A stretch of 64,000 nt of DNA from a virus. Location: positions 1 to 64,000 of IMG/VR virus record IMGVR_UViG_3300028829_006090. One strand, given 5' to 3'. The first letter of the stretch is position 1. Each line of letters opens with the position of its first letter. The translations under genes and the position numbers were made by a program. Below are positions 6,943 to 14,327 of the stretch, one piece after another. The notes beneath the pieces are model-generated. The model made no database searches. It worked only from the letters and a program-made list of their open reading frames with translations, and had not been told where the DNA came from.

Positions 6943-7266
6943 CTAAGTGTAAAATATTAGGTCGAATCCCCAGTAAGTCTCGCAGTATCCCCACGGTCCG
7001 TGCAGGTAACTACCTACTGCCCAGTCTGTCGGTCCGGACTCCCAGCATACATGCCAGGCCGATCCGACGTATCCGTGAATCTCGGAATCTTCTGGGCTTT
7101 TTATCCATACCTCGACATCGGGGTGCGTCACCAGACGCGAACCGCCGCTCTCCAAGGCGGCGGCCTTTAGAATCTTATATGCAAATGCCGCTGCGCCTGC
7201 CTTGGTCTTATACTTACCTAGGCCTTTGCCGAGCTCTACTAGCAGCTCTTTTGTTCTATTGCTCAT
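6943..7266 (-). CDS. hypothetical protein, 107 aa
   Basis: The N-terminal half is a basic helix-rich segment (KELLVELGKGLGKYKTKAGA). The C-terminal half is rich in Trp, Gly and Tyr (SAWHVCWESGPTDWAVGSYL), suggesting a small beta domain. It shares ATGA with the gene at 7263. There is no known homologue by eye. Confidence 0.7.
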   Translation of the reverse strand: MSNRTKELLVELGKGLGKYKTKAGAAAFAYKILKAAALESGGSRLVTHPDVEVWIKSPEDSEIHGYVGSAWHVCWESGPTDWAVGSYLHGPWGYCETYWGFDLIFYT

Positions 7267-7430
7267 TTTGTGTCTTTGAGCTCCCAGCTCCTTAGTTCGG
7301 TGTCCTCCATCTCTCCATCCTCTGAGGAGAAGCTGTAGTCCATATTCTCCATGAGGGTATCCACGTCAGTGTCATCGTCCGTGCGGACAACTAGGCGTAC
7401 CGTGGTGTTGATGTACAGTTTCTTGCTCAT
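7263..7430 (-). CDS. small acidic hypothetical protein, 55 aa
   Basis: I chose the ATG at 7430 (MSKKLYINTTVRLVV) because it forms ATGA with the stop of the HTH gene; the longer upstream reading would overlap that gene by 43 nt. After a short beta-like start the protein is almost entirely acidic (TDDDTDVDTLMENMDYSF). It is co-translated with the putative regulator upstream. No function is assigned. Confidence 0.65.
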   Translation of the reverse strand: MSKKLYINTTVRLVVRTDDDTDVDTLMENMDYSFSSEDGEMEDTELRSWELKDTK

Positions 7431-8029
7431 CTCTGCAGAGGAGCCGGGTCGCCGGGCTTGCCGTACCATGCTGCACGATACTTCTCGAGGACTGTGATTG
7501 ATAGGGACGACACAAAGTCGTCGGCTTTGAGCTCTCTGATGACTGCGTCCAAAAGGTCTGGGGACATAGAGATTCCCGGAAGGCTATGTGGCGGGGCCGG
7601 GAGTAGGCTGCCGTACCTTTGGTGCAGTTGCTCCACAGTGGGGAGGTCCTCTACGTATGTCGGATCCTGCTCTTCTGATGGGTCGGTATCTTCCTCTGCC
7701 GCTGTTGCGGAAAGTAGCAGCCCCGCCTCGCACATGTACTTCACCAACTCAATCAGGTGCGTAGCGACCGGCACCGTCTTACCTTGACACCAGTTCTGAA
7801 CTGCTGTGGCGGTGACTCCAATCCTGTCTCCTACGATCCCGCACGCTCGGGTGTTCGGCATGTCGTTCTCCTTCATCAGGTCGTAGATGTGGTCCTTGAG
7901 TGTGCTGTTAATTGCCTGCATGTGGGATTTGCGGGTGCTACGGTACCGAAGCTCACTCGGCGTCGCGTAGGGTGTGTTCTTCTCGGCCCCGGTCTCGGGG
8001 TTATCTGTGATGTTGGTTTCTGTGGTCAC
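7427..8029 (-). CDS. putative HTH DNA-binding regulator, 200 aa
   Basis: Residues about 40-100 look like an XRE/Cro-type helix-turn-helix. GDRIGVTATAVQNWCQGKTV fits helix 2-turn-recognition helix, and LKDHIYDLMKENDMPN supplies helix 1. The C-terminal part is acidic and may mediate oligomerisation. It starts with GTG at 8029 after AGGAGAATTCCCAC. It is the only clear HTH regulator in the left block, and so a candidate partner for the palindromic sites at 4277, 13120, 26092 and 54824, but nothing here links them directly. Confidence 0.75.
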   Translation of the reverse strand: MTTETNITDNPETGAEKNTPYATPSELRYRSTRKSHMQAINSTLKDHIYDLMKENDMPNTRACGIVGDRIGVTATAVQNWCQGKTVPVATHLIELVKYMCEAGLLLSATAAEEDTDPSEEQDPTYVEDLPTVEQLHQRYGSLLPAPPHSLPGISMSPDLLDAVIRELKADDFVSSLSITVLEKYRAAWYGKPGDPAPLQR

Positions 8030-8111
8030 GTGGGAATTCTCCTGTTGTGATGTTTATTTTTGTAGTGAGGGTTTGAGCGTTGTTCTTGTACTAGCTTATA
8101 GGCTCTTGCTG

Positions 8112-8300
8112 CTACTCCCTATACTCCTCTACCATCTCTGGATAGAACTGGGAGATGTGTTCGAGAATCTCAGGCTCCGACATATCCTCAAGGTTGTCTA
8201 CTATGGTTTCCTCCGCAAATGTCGCTAACGTGCTTATGTCCATTTGCTCCGTGATAGCCTCTGCGAATTCCTTACATAGGTTGTGTAGCTCTTCTTTCAT
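8112..8300 (-). CDS. small acidic helical protein, 62 aa
   Basis: The protein begins MKEELHNLCKEFAEAITEQM and is strongly acidic and helical throughout (EEYRE at the end). It lies 82 nt upstream of the HTH gene. Phage proteins of this kind often bind host proteins, but no specific resemblance is seen. Confidence 0.65.
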   Translation of the reverse strand: MKEELHNLCKEFAEAITEQMDISTLATFAEETIVDNLEDMSEPEILEHISQFYPEMVEEYRE

Positions 8301-8304
8301 TACG

Positions 8305-8826
8305 CTACGCTGATCGGAGAGCTGTCTCGGCCTCTTCTTCTGGAAGATCTTCCAGAAACGTCAGAGTCTCTCCGTCGTATTGCTTTCGGATCCGCTTCTT
8401 ATGTTCGGCGGTGTCTTCTTTGGTCCGTGTAATCTGGTAGACGCCTGGCCCTACGGATGTGGTGAATAGGAGGTATTTTCGATTCAGTCTCTTGTATTCC
8501 TTGCGAATAAGGTGTCGATTCAGAAGCTCGCCACATACTGTTTCCAAGTCCTGCTTCATCGGATCCAGTCCGGCCGAATCGAACGTATACGGGGGATACG
8601 TTTCACCGATACGAACATTGAGCTCTTGCAGTTCTTTACGTATCTCTCTATAGGTAGCGGTCCCTGACTTAAGAGGGGAGACATCGTCAGGTCCTCCGCA
8701 TCCGTGATTAGATGCCATTGCCCATCGTTTCCCGTCCACATATACGGTTGCAGTGTATGCGTGTGTTTCCTGCGAGAGGCCGTGGTTAATCTTGATGTTC
8801 TTCAGTTCTATCTTTGGCTTTTTCAT
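8305..8826 (-). CDS. conserved phage hypothetical protein, 173 aa
   Basis: The N-terminus MKKPKIELKNIKINHGLSQE, followed by TATVYVDGKRWAMASNHGCG and GP, matches a pattern common in phage and prophage proteins of unknown role (IELKNIK ... YVDGK ... N-GCGG). The middle is helical and the C-terminus charged. It overlaps the upstream zinc-ribbon gene by 41 nt. Family recognition is from memory of the pattern; no function is known. Confidence 0.75.
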   Translation of the reverse strand: MKKPKIELKNIKINHGLSQETHAYTATVYVDGKRWAMASNHGCGGPDDVSPLKSGTATYREIRKELQELNVRIGETYPPYTFDSAGLDPMKQDLETVCGELLNRHLIRKEYKRLNRKYLLFTTSVGPGVYQITRTKEDTAEHKKRIRKQYDGETLTFLEDLPEEEAETALRSA

Positions 8827-8971
8827 TTATTGTCCTTGAGATGGCGAAGTATGTGCAAGTATCGCACACTCCTTCTTTGTCTACTGTCGTAGTGGGTGTC
8901 AGGCATTCGCATGCCTTGCATGTCACTCTATCGCACCGGAGGAGGAACCCTGTTGTCGGTGTAGTGCTCAT
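8786..8971 (-). CDS. small zinc-ribbon protein, 61 aa
   Basis: Two pairs, CKAC (residues 18-21) and CDTC (36-39), flank a short loop, making a four-Cys zinc ribbon likely. The rest is polar and charged. Its start couples by ATGA to the gene at 8968. The 41-nt overlap with the next gene is longer than usual here, so the exact end is certain but the importance of the C-terminal tail is not. Confidence 0.7.
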   Translation of the reverse strand: MSTTPTTGFLLRCDRVTCKACECLTPTTTVDKEGVCDTCTYFAISRTINEKAKDRTEEHQD

Positions 8972-9180
8972 TTTTCTATCGGCGGCTTTTTATACACCTT
9001 TGCTCGCACTAGCTCTTTGCATAGCTCTGTTGCATGGTCTAGGTACGGATGTGTGCTGTTCCGTATCCGCATGTTGCGTAGTAGCCACAGGGGGTCGATC
9101 CTGCGCAGGGGTGGAAGATCCATCCCGTCTGTCACTGCCTTTAAGCGCGCGAATAGTTCTCTTGACGTATCGGAATCCAT
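8968..9180 (-). CDS. small basic hypothetical protein, 70 aa
   Basis: The protein begins MDSDTSRELFARLKAVTDGM and continues with a basic helical centre (RRIDPLWLLRNMRIRNSTH). It couples by ATGA to the zinc-ribbon gene that follows. There is no recognisable domain. Confidence 0.65.
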   Translation of the reverse strand: MDSDTSRELFARLKAVTDGMDLPPLRRIDPLWLLRNMRIRNSTHPYLDHATELCKELVRAKVYKKPPIEK

Positions 9181-9200
9181 GGTATTCCCGAGCCTCCTTG

Positions 9201-9407
9201 TTATCTTGGCTGTAGTGGTGATCCTGGGATATGTAGGAGTCGTCCTCCTACATATCGATAGTTCGGCACACCTTCCGGATTATCCGTCACCGTGTAGTTA
9301 GTGAGATCGATATCTCTTTCCGATAGGTCGAATACATAGTTGTTCATCTGGTCCTCTGATGGGAACGTCAGAACTTCTCCATCAGCTGTTCGTAGAGAAG
9401 TAGACAT
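9201..9407 (-). CDS. hypothetical protein, 68 aa
   Basis: I placed the start at ATG 9407 (MSTSLRTADGEVLTFPSEDQ), where it overlaps the upstream TAA as TAATG; earlier in-frame sequence lies inside the neighbouring gene and reads as low-complexity basic shadow. The coding sequence contains a 12-bp inverted repeat near its 3' end (9228-9256). The function is unknown. Confidence 0.65.
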   Translation of the reverse strand: MSTSLRTADGEVLTFPSEDQMNNYVFDLSERDIDLTNYTVTDNPEGVPNYRYVGGRLLHIPGSPLQPR

Positions 9408-9757
9408 TACTTTATCTCTTGCTTCCGGTACGATGTGATCGCTGTAGGGTCTCCTGGTTGAGTCAGGGCATACATTCGGTCCGATGCATACATACCTTCC
9501 ATTTGCTTTATGTCCAGGGAATCTACTCTTCGTAAAACTGCGTTTTCTGTGATGTGTCCTCGAGCTGTGAGAAGGGCACTGGCTAATGAGTTGAACGATA
9601 GTACGAGCTTGCATGGCCCTTCATTTTCAATAGGTCCGTCACTAGTCTCGAAGTATATCTCTCTCTCGTCTTCCAGGGAAGCTGTGTAGAACCTATTACT
9701 GCTCTCATCCCATTTAAGTAGCGCCTCAGCCATGTTCGGCTCTGTGTTGTTACTCAC
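9407..9757 (-). CDS. hypothetical protein, 116 aa
   Basis: The protein begins MSNNTEPNMAEALLKWDESS and looks like a small soluble alpha/beta protein (FYTASLEDEREIYFETSDG then KLVLSFNSLASALL). It is translationally coupled to the following gene by TAATG. No family is recognised. Confidence 0.7.
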   Translation of the reverse strand: MSNNTEPNMAEALLKWDESSNRFYTASLEDEREIYFETSDGPIENEGPCKLVLSFNSLASALLTARGHITENAVLRRVDSLDIKQMEGMYASDRMYALTQPGDPTAITSYRKQEIK

Positions 9758-9781
9758 GGATTCTCTCCTGTGTGTGTGATT

Positions 9782-10102
9782 TTATAAGTAATATGCTCTG
9801 TGTATTACGGCATCGCCCTGTAAGGCTATGGATACCTCTGCCTTGGTCGGCATACTATATCCGCAGTTTGCGCAGAATGTGCCGCTCTTTACTAGTCCGA
9901 ACCCATGTACGTTGTGTCCTACGTACACACTTCCGTCTTCGCAGTCTGAGCATGCTCTATATACGAGTGGCATATCCTCTTTCTTTATGTCGTCGGCGAA
10001 TTCGAATACGATACTTTCCTTGACTATTCTGGTACGGTCATTTCCAAGACTTAGTAGGATGTCCCTGGCCTGCTCCGCCTCTGTGATCTTGTATACGGTC
10101 AT
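9782..10102 (-). CDS. putative zinc-binding protein, 106 aa
   Basis: CSDC (about residue 51) and CANC (about residue 77) form a likely zinc ribbon around a Gly/His-rich hairpin (VYVGHNVHGFGLVKSG). The N-terminal 45 residues are helical (EAEQARDILLSLGNDRTRIV). The start at 10102 has only a weak ribosome site. It is part of the leftward chain; function unknown. Confidence 0.7.
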   Translation of the reverse strand: MTVYKITEAEQARDILLSLGNDRTRIVKESIVFEFADDIKKEDMPLVYRACSDCEDGSVYVGHNVHGFGLVKSGTFCANCGYSMPTKAEVSIALQGDAVIHRAYYL

Positions 10103-10108
10103 AGTGAG

Positions 10109-10300
10109 CTACTGTTTTCTATGTTCTTCTTCGGAATTTAGCCACTCTATCACCTCAGGCAGAGTGCCGACGAACTTTGTTATATGAGACTTATTGAATA
10201 TCTCAAACATATCGCCTGTGGTGGTCGACCCTGCCTTCCTGTGATGGAGCCCCAGTTTAAGCAGTCTGTCTTTTATAGACATATGTTTTGTACTTCTCAT
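10109..10300 (-). CDS. small basic hypothetical protein, 63 aa
   Basis: The protein begins MRSTKHMSIKDRLLKLGLHH. It is basic at the N-terminus and ends in a polar helix (LPEVIEWLNSEEEHRKQ). MSIKD (ATG at 10282) is a possible alternative start. No domain is recognised. Confidence 0.6.
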   Translation of the reverse strand: MRSTKHMSIKDRLLKLGLHHRKAGSTTTGDMFEIFNKSHITKFVGTLPEVIEWLNSEEEHRKQ

Positions 10301-10315
10301 CGGAAGCTCCTTATC

Positions 10316-10480
10316 TTAAGATATTGAGGTTATGGTCTCTTCTGCGTGGCAGACCGTGCTATTTCTCCAGTCGTAGTCGTTTACTATGTCGTCCCACTCA
10401 TAGCTGCCCTCCTCCACTCCATCCGGGATATCGAACGTATGTTCTCTGCACTCTTCTCTCAAGATAGTTACTTTTTGCAT
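10316..10480 (-). CDS. small acidic protein, 54 aa
   Basis: An ATG at 10480 opens a frame reading MQKVTILREECREHTFDIPD and ending TSIS with TAA at 10316-10318. It fills the gap between its neighbours with only a few bases either side, as real genes in this block do, and AAGGAG lies just before the start. The sequence is acidic and Trp-containing (EEGSYEWDDIVNDYDW). I have seen similar small phage proteins but know no function. Confidence 0.65.
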   Translation of the reverse strand: MQKVTILREECREHTFDIPDGVEEGSYEWDDIVNDYDWRNSTVCHAEETITSIS

Positions 10481-10486
10481 TGTATG

Positions 10487-11173
10487 CTACTCCTTTTTAT
10501 GTATCTTCAAGCAGTGCTCTTCCCACTGCTTAACCATAGCGTCCGCTATACCTTCGTAGGTTTTAGCTCGCTTGGCTGCTCTGTCCTTCCCGGGCCCTAG
10601 TCTGTTCTGACCTGAGTCGGTCTGGTTTGCCCATCTGGGCTTACCGTTTACCATGCGCGGAGGTATGTACTTAGTCGGCTTCAGGGGCGGCAGCCCTTTG
10701 AGCCATAGTCCGGTCCTCTTAGACGCATCATGTCCGAATTCGTACGGCTGTACGTATTGCGTGGCCTTCTGTCCTGTGAACCCTCGGTCCTTAGCGAATT
10801 TGTCGCCAATCCTAGTCGATATACACCCTGTTGGGTTCTCTACGGCTATGTGCGGGATCGGTGCCGCCATTATGGACCGCACGAACTCTAGGGCATCCTC
10901 CGTAAGCTGCGGGTCTCTCAGTCCTCGGGTAGTCCAGTGTAGTCCTGAGCAACACAGATAGTCGCAAGGAGGATGGGCGATCAATATATCCCACCTTTTT
11001 CGCCGCCTGTCGTTGTGTAGGAGCTCAAGCAGATCTCCTACTATGTGGTTGCCGGCTGACGATGAGGGCAGGATATCGCAAGACCATGCGTTATGTCCTC
11101 TAGCTGCGAAGGCGTCCCGGACAGTTCCGGATGCTTCGCAGCCTACTAATACGTTTAGTTTATCCCTATGCAT
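10487..11173 (-). CDS. C5-cytosine methyltransferase-like protein, 228 aa
   Basis: The N-terminus VLVGCEASGTVRDAFAARGH fits a SAM-binding motif I. AHPPCDYLC (around residue 67) matches motif IV with the Pro-Cys nucleophile, and AVENPTG matches motif VI (ENV-like). At 228 residues it is short for a C5-methyltransferase and I see no clear target-recognition region, so activity and target are uncertain. No restriction enzyme is adjacent, so self-protection of phage DNA is the natural guess. Its stop lies 7 nt from the small gene at 10480. Confidence 0.75.
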   Translation of the reverse strand: MHRDKLNVLVGCEASGTVRDAFAARGHNAWSCDILPSSSAGNHIVGDLLELLHNDRRRKRWDILIAHPPCDYLCCSGLHWTTRGLRDPQLTEDALEFVRSIMAAPIPHIAVENPTGCISTRIGDKFAKDRGFTGQKATQYVQPYEFGHDASKRTGLWLKGLPPLKPTKYIPPRMVNGKPRWANQTDSGQNRLGPGKDRAAKRAKTYEGIADAMVKQWEEHCLKIHKKE

Positions 11174-11885
11174 CTGCTCCTCTGGCTGCTAAAGCAGCCG
11201 CTCGGATCAGGGCATCCTGCGCCTCGTTTAGGTCCTGTAGTACTGATCCTTTACCTCGCTTGCCGGGGCACAGTAGTTTTTTCAGCGCGTGCTGCTGCGC
11301 TGGACATGTTACGTCATATGCTCGTAGCACTTCGTATATGTCTATTACACACGATAGGTCCACTCCTTCGCGGCAATCGTAGATCGTGCGGTGGTATTTA
11401 GATCCGCTTGCTTCGGGGGCTTCCAAGTCCGGGGCCTCCGATTCTGGGAGATCTCGTACACATGTCTTGTGCTTGTTCTTGAATTTCTCATACTCTCCGA
11501 CTAGGGCGAAGTAGCCTTCTGAGGACGCTGTTAGCTCTCCGCTAAGCGGATTTTCAGAACCAACTACTTTGTCTGTCTGCCTGTACGTTAGTTCGACCTC
11601 CAGTCCTCCATTAATTCCTTCGTATATGAGGAACTCCTTTACGGCATCTATGAGCGGTTCTCCTCCCGTATTGCATGTGTATATCTGACTCCACCTTTTT
11701 GTTGATAGATTCACTAGTGAATGAGGTTCCACGTACCAGTCTAGCTCCACTACTCCGGTGCGGCTAGACGGGGGGCCAGTCGATAGCGCTTTTAACAAGC
11801 TGCCTTCGGCCTCTGCGCGATGCTCCAGCCTGCTGACTGCAGTACTAGGCCCTGTGATAGATAGGATGTTCTCGAATATATTCAT
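11166..11885 (-). CDS. hypothetical protein with conserved phage C-terminal domain, 239 aa
   Basis: The C-terminal 65 residues (IDIYEVLRAYDVTCPAQQHA, then KKLLCPGKRGKGS and a helical end) match a pattern I have seen attached to many unrelated phage proteins, of unknown role. The N-terminal 170 residues look like a mixed alpha/beta domain. It overlaps the methyltransferase-like gene by 8 nt and the upstream gene by 4 nt. Confidence 0.7.
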   Translation of the reverse strand: MNIFENILSITGPSTAVSRLEHRAEAEGSLLKALSTGPPSSRTGVVELDWYVEPHSLVNLSTKRWSQIYTCNTGGEPLIDAVKEFLIYEGINGGLEVELTYRQTDKVVGSENPLSGELTASSEGYFALVGEYEKFKNKHKTCVRDLPESEAPDLEAPEASGSKYHRTIYDCREGVDLSCVIDIYEVLRAYDVTCPAQQHALKKLLCPGKRGKGSVLQDLNEAQDALIRAAALAARGADA

Positions 11886-12346
11886 GCCGTGAGCTCGCTG
11901 TACTGTTGGACTATATCGAAGGCGGAGTCTAGTTCAGCAGGCAGGCGTTTGGCTGTCGTTATCGATGAGACTGTGTAGACTGTGTCTCCCTCGTTGTCCC
12001 AGATTCCCGCGAAGCTGCAGCCGGGCTCATAGTACAGGGCAAATATCTTCCTACCCTCCTGCTGACCGATCCAGTGCGCATATGCACCTGTCGGAGGGCT
12101 CCAGGCCGAGTCGAACCTTAGTCGCATCGAGGCCTCTTTGTTTGAATAGCCAGTCTCCAAGATATCAGGATGCACGTCCCATTTGCAGTGCCAGTTGTTG
12201 CAGCGCCAGTTGTACCAGTCGCCGTTGTGTGTTTCCGGATACAGTACTGACAGGAGTCCTTCTCCGTCGTATAAGCTGTTGGCTATATGCTCAACGTCCT
12301 CTTTCGTAGCTGTAATTTCAACTACGTTCTCGCACCAATTAGGCAT
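11882..12346 (-). CDS. YubB/DUF1281-like ferredoxin-fold protein, 154 aa
   Basis: The start MPNWCENVVEITATKEDVEH, the central WRCNNWHCKWDV and RFDSAWSPPTGAY are characteristic of the YubB/Api92-type family found on plasmids and phages. A ferredoxin-like fold has been proposed; no activity is established. The length fits. ATGA coupling joins it to the next gene. Confidence 0.8.
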   Translation of the reverse strand: MPNWCENVVEITATKEDVEHIANSLYDGEGLLSVLYPETHNGDWYNWRCNNWHCKWDVHPDILETGYSNKEASMRLRFDSAWSPPTGAYAHWIGQQEGRKIFALYYEPGCSFAGIWDNEGDTVYTVSSITTAKRLPAELDSAFDIVQQYSELTA

Positions 12347-12527
12347 AGTGCTTCGTCCCCTCTTTTGCTGCTCTCAGGGACTCTGCCCCTTTCTCAGAAT
12401 CCAGTGCGGATACTACGTCCGCTACTGTCTCATCCAAGTCTACATCCATGGTGATGTTTCTTGGGGCGGTGGTTGCCAGTTCGGCAATCTTATCCGGCCA
12501 GTCCGGTTTCGTACTTTCTTTGCTCAC
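12339..12527 (-). CDS. small hypothetical protein, 62 aa
   Basis: It starts with GTG at 12527 after AAGGAGAACTGAAC. The sequence MSKESTKPDWPDKIAELATT continues as an acidic helical protein. It overlaps the YubB-like gene by 8 nt. No family is recognised. Confidence 0.6.
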   Translation of the reverse strand: MSKESTKPDWPDKIAELATTAPRNITMDVDLDETVADVVSALDSEKGAESLRAAKEGTKHYA

Positions 12528-12529
12528 GT

Positions 12530-12595
12530 TCAGTTCTCCTTATATTCTGCTAATGTGCTGCGCTCTACTCGGTACCTAGTTGTCTCATCTTCCAT
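12530..12595 (-). CDS. possible 21-aa micro-ORF or leader peptide
   Basis: An ATG at 12595 gives MEDETTRYRVERSTLAEYKE plus one residue, ending in TGA two bases before the GTG of the next gene. It exactly fills an otherwise empty 71-nt gap and contains the ribosome site of that gene, a leader-peptide-like arrangement. Its own ribosome site is weak. At this length it may be chance. Confidence 0.3.
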   Translation of the reverse strand: MEDETTRYRVERSTLAEYKEN

Positions 12596-12598
12596 TCT

Positions 12599-13099
12599 TC
12601 AGATAGGCCTGGCTCGGGTATTGTGTTTGCGGTCCCGGTATTTGCGGTCCCGGTATCTCTTGCGAAGGACTCGAAGCCGTTCCGGGCTATGCTCCGTGCC
12701 CTCGGACTGCACTTCTTGGATGGCTAGGTCTACATGTCTGCGGTGTATCCGAAGTGCTCCTCGGCGTCGCATCTCCGCCGCAGCTAGTTCGTGTACTCTC
12801 GCCCCTATGGCGATGTCTTCGTCTGAGATCTTAGAGACAGGCTTCTTTGCCTCTAGGGTACGTGCCTCGTTTTTTATCCACCCCGGTCGTATGGGGTCTA
12901 CCGGGATCGGTACGCACTCTTCTTTGCAGGCGTGGCAGTGAGCTACGCTAAGCTGTCGTGTCGGTTCCAAGTGTCCGAACCTAGCTCCGCACTCAGAGCA
13001 GCCGAACAGCGCAGCTGCGTCGTCGCTTGTTGCCCCTAGCTGAGCCCTAACGTATTGGGCGCAGGAGCGTCTAAATGAATAATCGTCGATATGTGGCAT
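12599..13099 (-). CDS. zinc-ribbon protein with basic tail, 166 aa
   Basis: CSEC (about residues 34-37) and CHAC-x3-C (about 55-62) form a zinc ribbon. The C-terminus is a strongly basic run of Arg/Lys-Asp repeats (RKRYRDRKYRDRKHNTRARP), itself encoded by a short direct repeat (cggtatttgcggtccc twice). Nucleic-acid binding is likely by inference. It is the first gene of the leftward block that starts beneath the operator-like site at 13120. Confidence 0.75.
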   Translation of the reverse strand: MPHIDDYSFRRSCAQYVRAQLGATSDDAAALFGCSECGARFGHLEPTRQLSVAHCHACKEECVPIPVDPIRPGWIKNEARTLEAKKPVSKISDEDIAIGARVHELAAAEMRRRGALRIHRRHVDLAIQEVQSEGTEHSPERLRVLRKRYRDRKYRDRKHNTRARPI

Positions 13100-13119
13100 A
13101 GTGTTCTCTTGTGGAAAAA

Positions 13120-13135
13120 TAGCATACGTATGCTA
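13120..13135. promoter_or_regulatory. operator-like palindrome TAGCATACGTATGCTA
   Basis: This is an exact copy of the 16-bp core at 4277-4292. It lies in the 92-bp gap between the leftward gene starting at 13099 and the rightward gene starting at 13192, where it could control both. It is 20 nt upstream of the leftward start. A-rich sequence precedes it on the plus strand. Confidence 0.75.
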
Positions 13136-13151
13136 AATGTTATTGGTTATT

Positions 13152-13169
13152 GATTCCTGTATAGGAATC
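13152..13169. repeat. short inverted repeat in divergent promoter region
   Basis: GATTCCT and AGGAATC are separated by GTAT, making a 7-bp dyad 16 nt from the operator-like palindrome and 22 nt before the rightward gene. It may be a second protein site or a 5' UTR hairpin. Confidence 0.4.
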
Positions 13170-13191
13170 TAGTCTGCCGTCTCTTCGGTCA

Positions 13192-13872
13192 ATGCCCTCT
13201 ATGCCTATCTGTACAATCTGCCGCGACCACATTCGAGAGAATTGCCTGGAGTGGCTCTCTCTAGTGCTCTGCTCTACTGATTCTGAGCGGGAGGTGTTCA
13301 TAGAGCTTATGGAGGAGGATCCGGAGTCCTATCACAAGATGCTGCACAGCCCGCACACCATGCAGGCCGTCCTGGAGTCAGCGTATGCTGCGGAGGAAGT
13401 GGATTTCCATATAGCTACTTATGTAGGACTAAGTCGGCTGCTTCTGCAGAGGGGCGTTGATGATGCGTCCCTTGCGGACTATCTGACCGCTATGCTAGGT
13501 AAGTTCCTATTTGAGGTAGATTGGGTAGGTACTGAGTTTTCTCGACCCGCCGCATATGTAGACCACCTGATAGACGCCATTGCTGCCGAGGCTATGATAG
13601 GAGACAAGGCCGCGGTCCTTAGGCTGGAGACCCATCTTGCGAACTATTGCTTGTTCGTCTCCACCGTGATGGTTCGGACATTCAGTCCATTGGAGCTAGA
13701 TGCAGACGGAGAGGAAGCCTTACTGTTGTCCTTGTCTGAGATGTCCCGTGAGAGATTCCTATCAGTAGCTGCCCAAGACGTGGTTATCCCGCTTGTGTAT
13801 TCGGCAATAGGTCGGGACTTCGAGGCTGTCTGTGATGCCCTCGTATCGTTTGTAGAGGGTCCCTTCGTATAG
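13192..13872 (+). CDS. isolated rightward gene, 226-aa helical protein
   Basis: It reads MPSMPICTICRDHIRENCLE at the start, with a CxxC and a further Cys; MPIC (13201) is an alternative start. The rest is helical, with many Leu, Val and Ala and repeated acidic patches, and no recognised domain. It is the only rightward gene in the first 40 kb, sits opposite an operator-like palindrome, and ends just before a terminator hairpin facing it. That isolation suggests separate control, as for a regulator or an accessory (moron-type) gene. Confidence 0.75.
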   Translation: MPSMPICTICRDHIRENCLEWLSLVLCSTDSEREVFIELMEEDPESYHKMLHSPHTMQAVLESAYAAEEVDFHIATYVGLSRLLLQRGVDDASLADYLTAMLGKFLFEVDWVGTEFSRPAAYVDHLIDAIAAEAMIGDKAAVLRLETHLANYCLFVSTVMVRTFSPLELDADGEEALLLSLSEMSRERFLSVAAQDVVIPLVYSAIGRDFEAVCDALVSFVEGPFV

Positions 13873-13874
13873 AG

Positions 13875-13912
13875 AAAAACCCTCCCCCCTGTCTGTTAAG
13901 AAGGGAGGAGGG
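13875..13912 (-). terminator. intrinsic terminator for leftward transcription
   Basis: CCCTCCCCCCT and AGGGAGGAGGG form an 11-bp stem with one mismatch around an 11-nt loop. On the minus strand it is followed by TTTTT, giving a standard intrinsic terminator for the leftward genes that end at 13986. The hairpin may also slow rightward transcription past 13872, though no T-run follows on that strand. Confidence 0.8.
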
Positions 13913-13985
13913 CCGCATGGAGGCGCAGAGACGGCGACTGTCTCTGTACTCTCTACTAACTACCCGTCCTGCTGACGCAACGCCA

Positions 13986-14327
13986 CTATGCGAATATGAT
14001 GGTCTGGCATATGCGCTTGCTCCGCTTTGTCGATAGCAGTGTTAATTTTCCGTCTGCCGGCCTGGCCACTGCTGTGGGTATACCTAGAGACGATACCAGA
14101 TAGTCCGGAACTGCTGGTTCCGCATCTGCGGGGGATCTGCTAACTCTGTACAGAAGTACCGGTCGATGCCCGTCTTTTGACAGTTCTTCGATTGCTGCTT
14201 TGTATGCTATTGTATACTTGAGGGAGGATGCTTTTTCCTCGTTGAGCGGCTTATCTACGATTAGCGGCATGTCGACGATGTCTCCCTGCGTGCCTTGTAG
14301 GCAGATTCTATACTCAGTGCAGTCCAT
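13986..14327 (-). CDS. hypothetical protein, 113 aa
   Basis: The protein begins MDCTEYRICLQGTQGDIVDM and looks like an alpha/beta protein with a basic C-terminus (STKRSKRICQTIIFA). It overlaps the end of the GP88-like gene by 14 nt and is the last gene before the leftward terminator. No family is recognised. Confidence 0.7.
   Translation of the reverse strand: MDCTEYRICLQGTQGDIVDMPLIVDKPLNEEKASSLKYTIAYKAAIEELSKDGHRPVLLYRVSRSPADAEPAVPDYLVSSLGIPTAVARPADGKLTLLSTKRSKRICQTIIFA

Noticed and set aside
9201-9614. Long version (137 aa) of the 68-aa protein
   Set aside because: The extra N-terminus lies entirely within the neighbouring gene and reads as a basic shadow; the TAATG start fits better.
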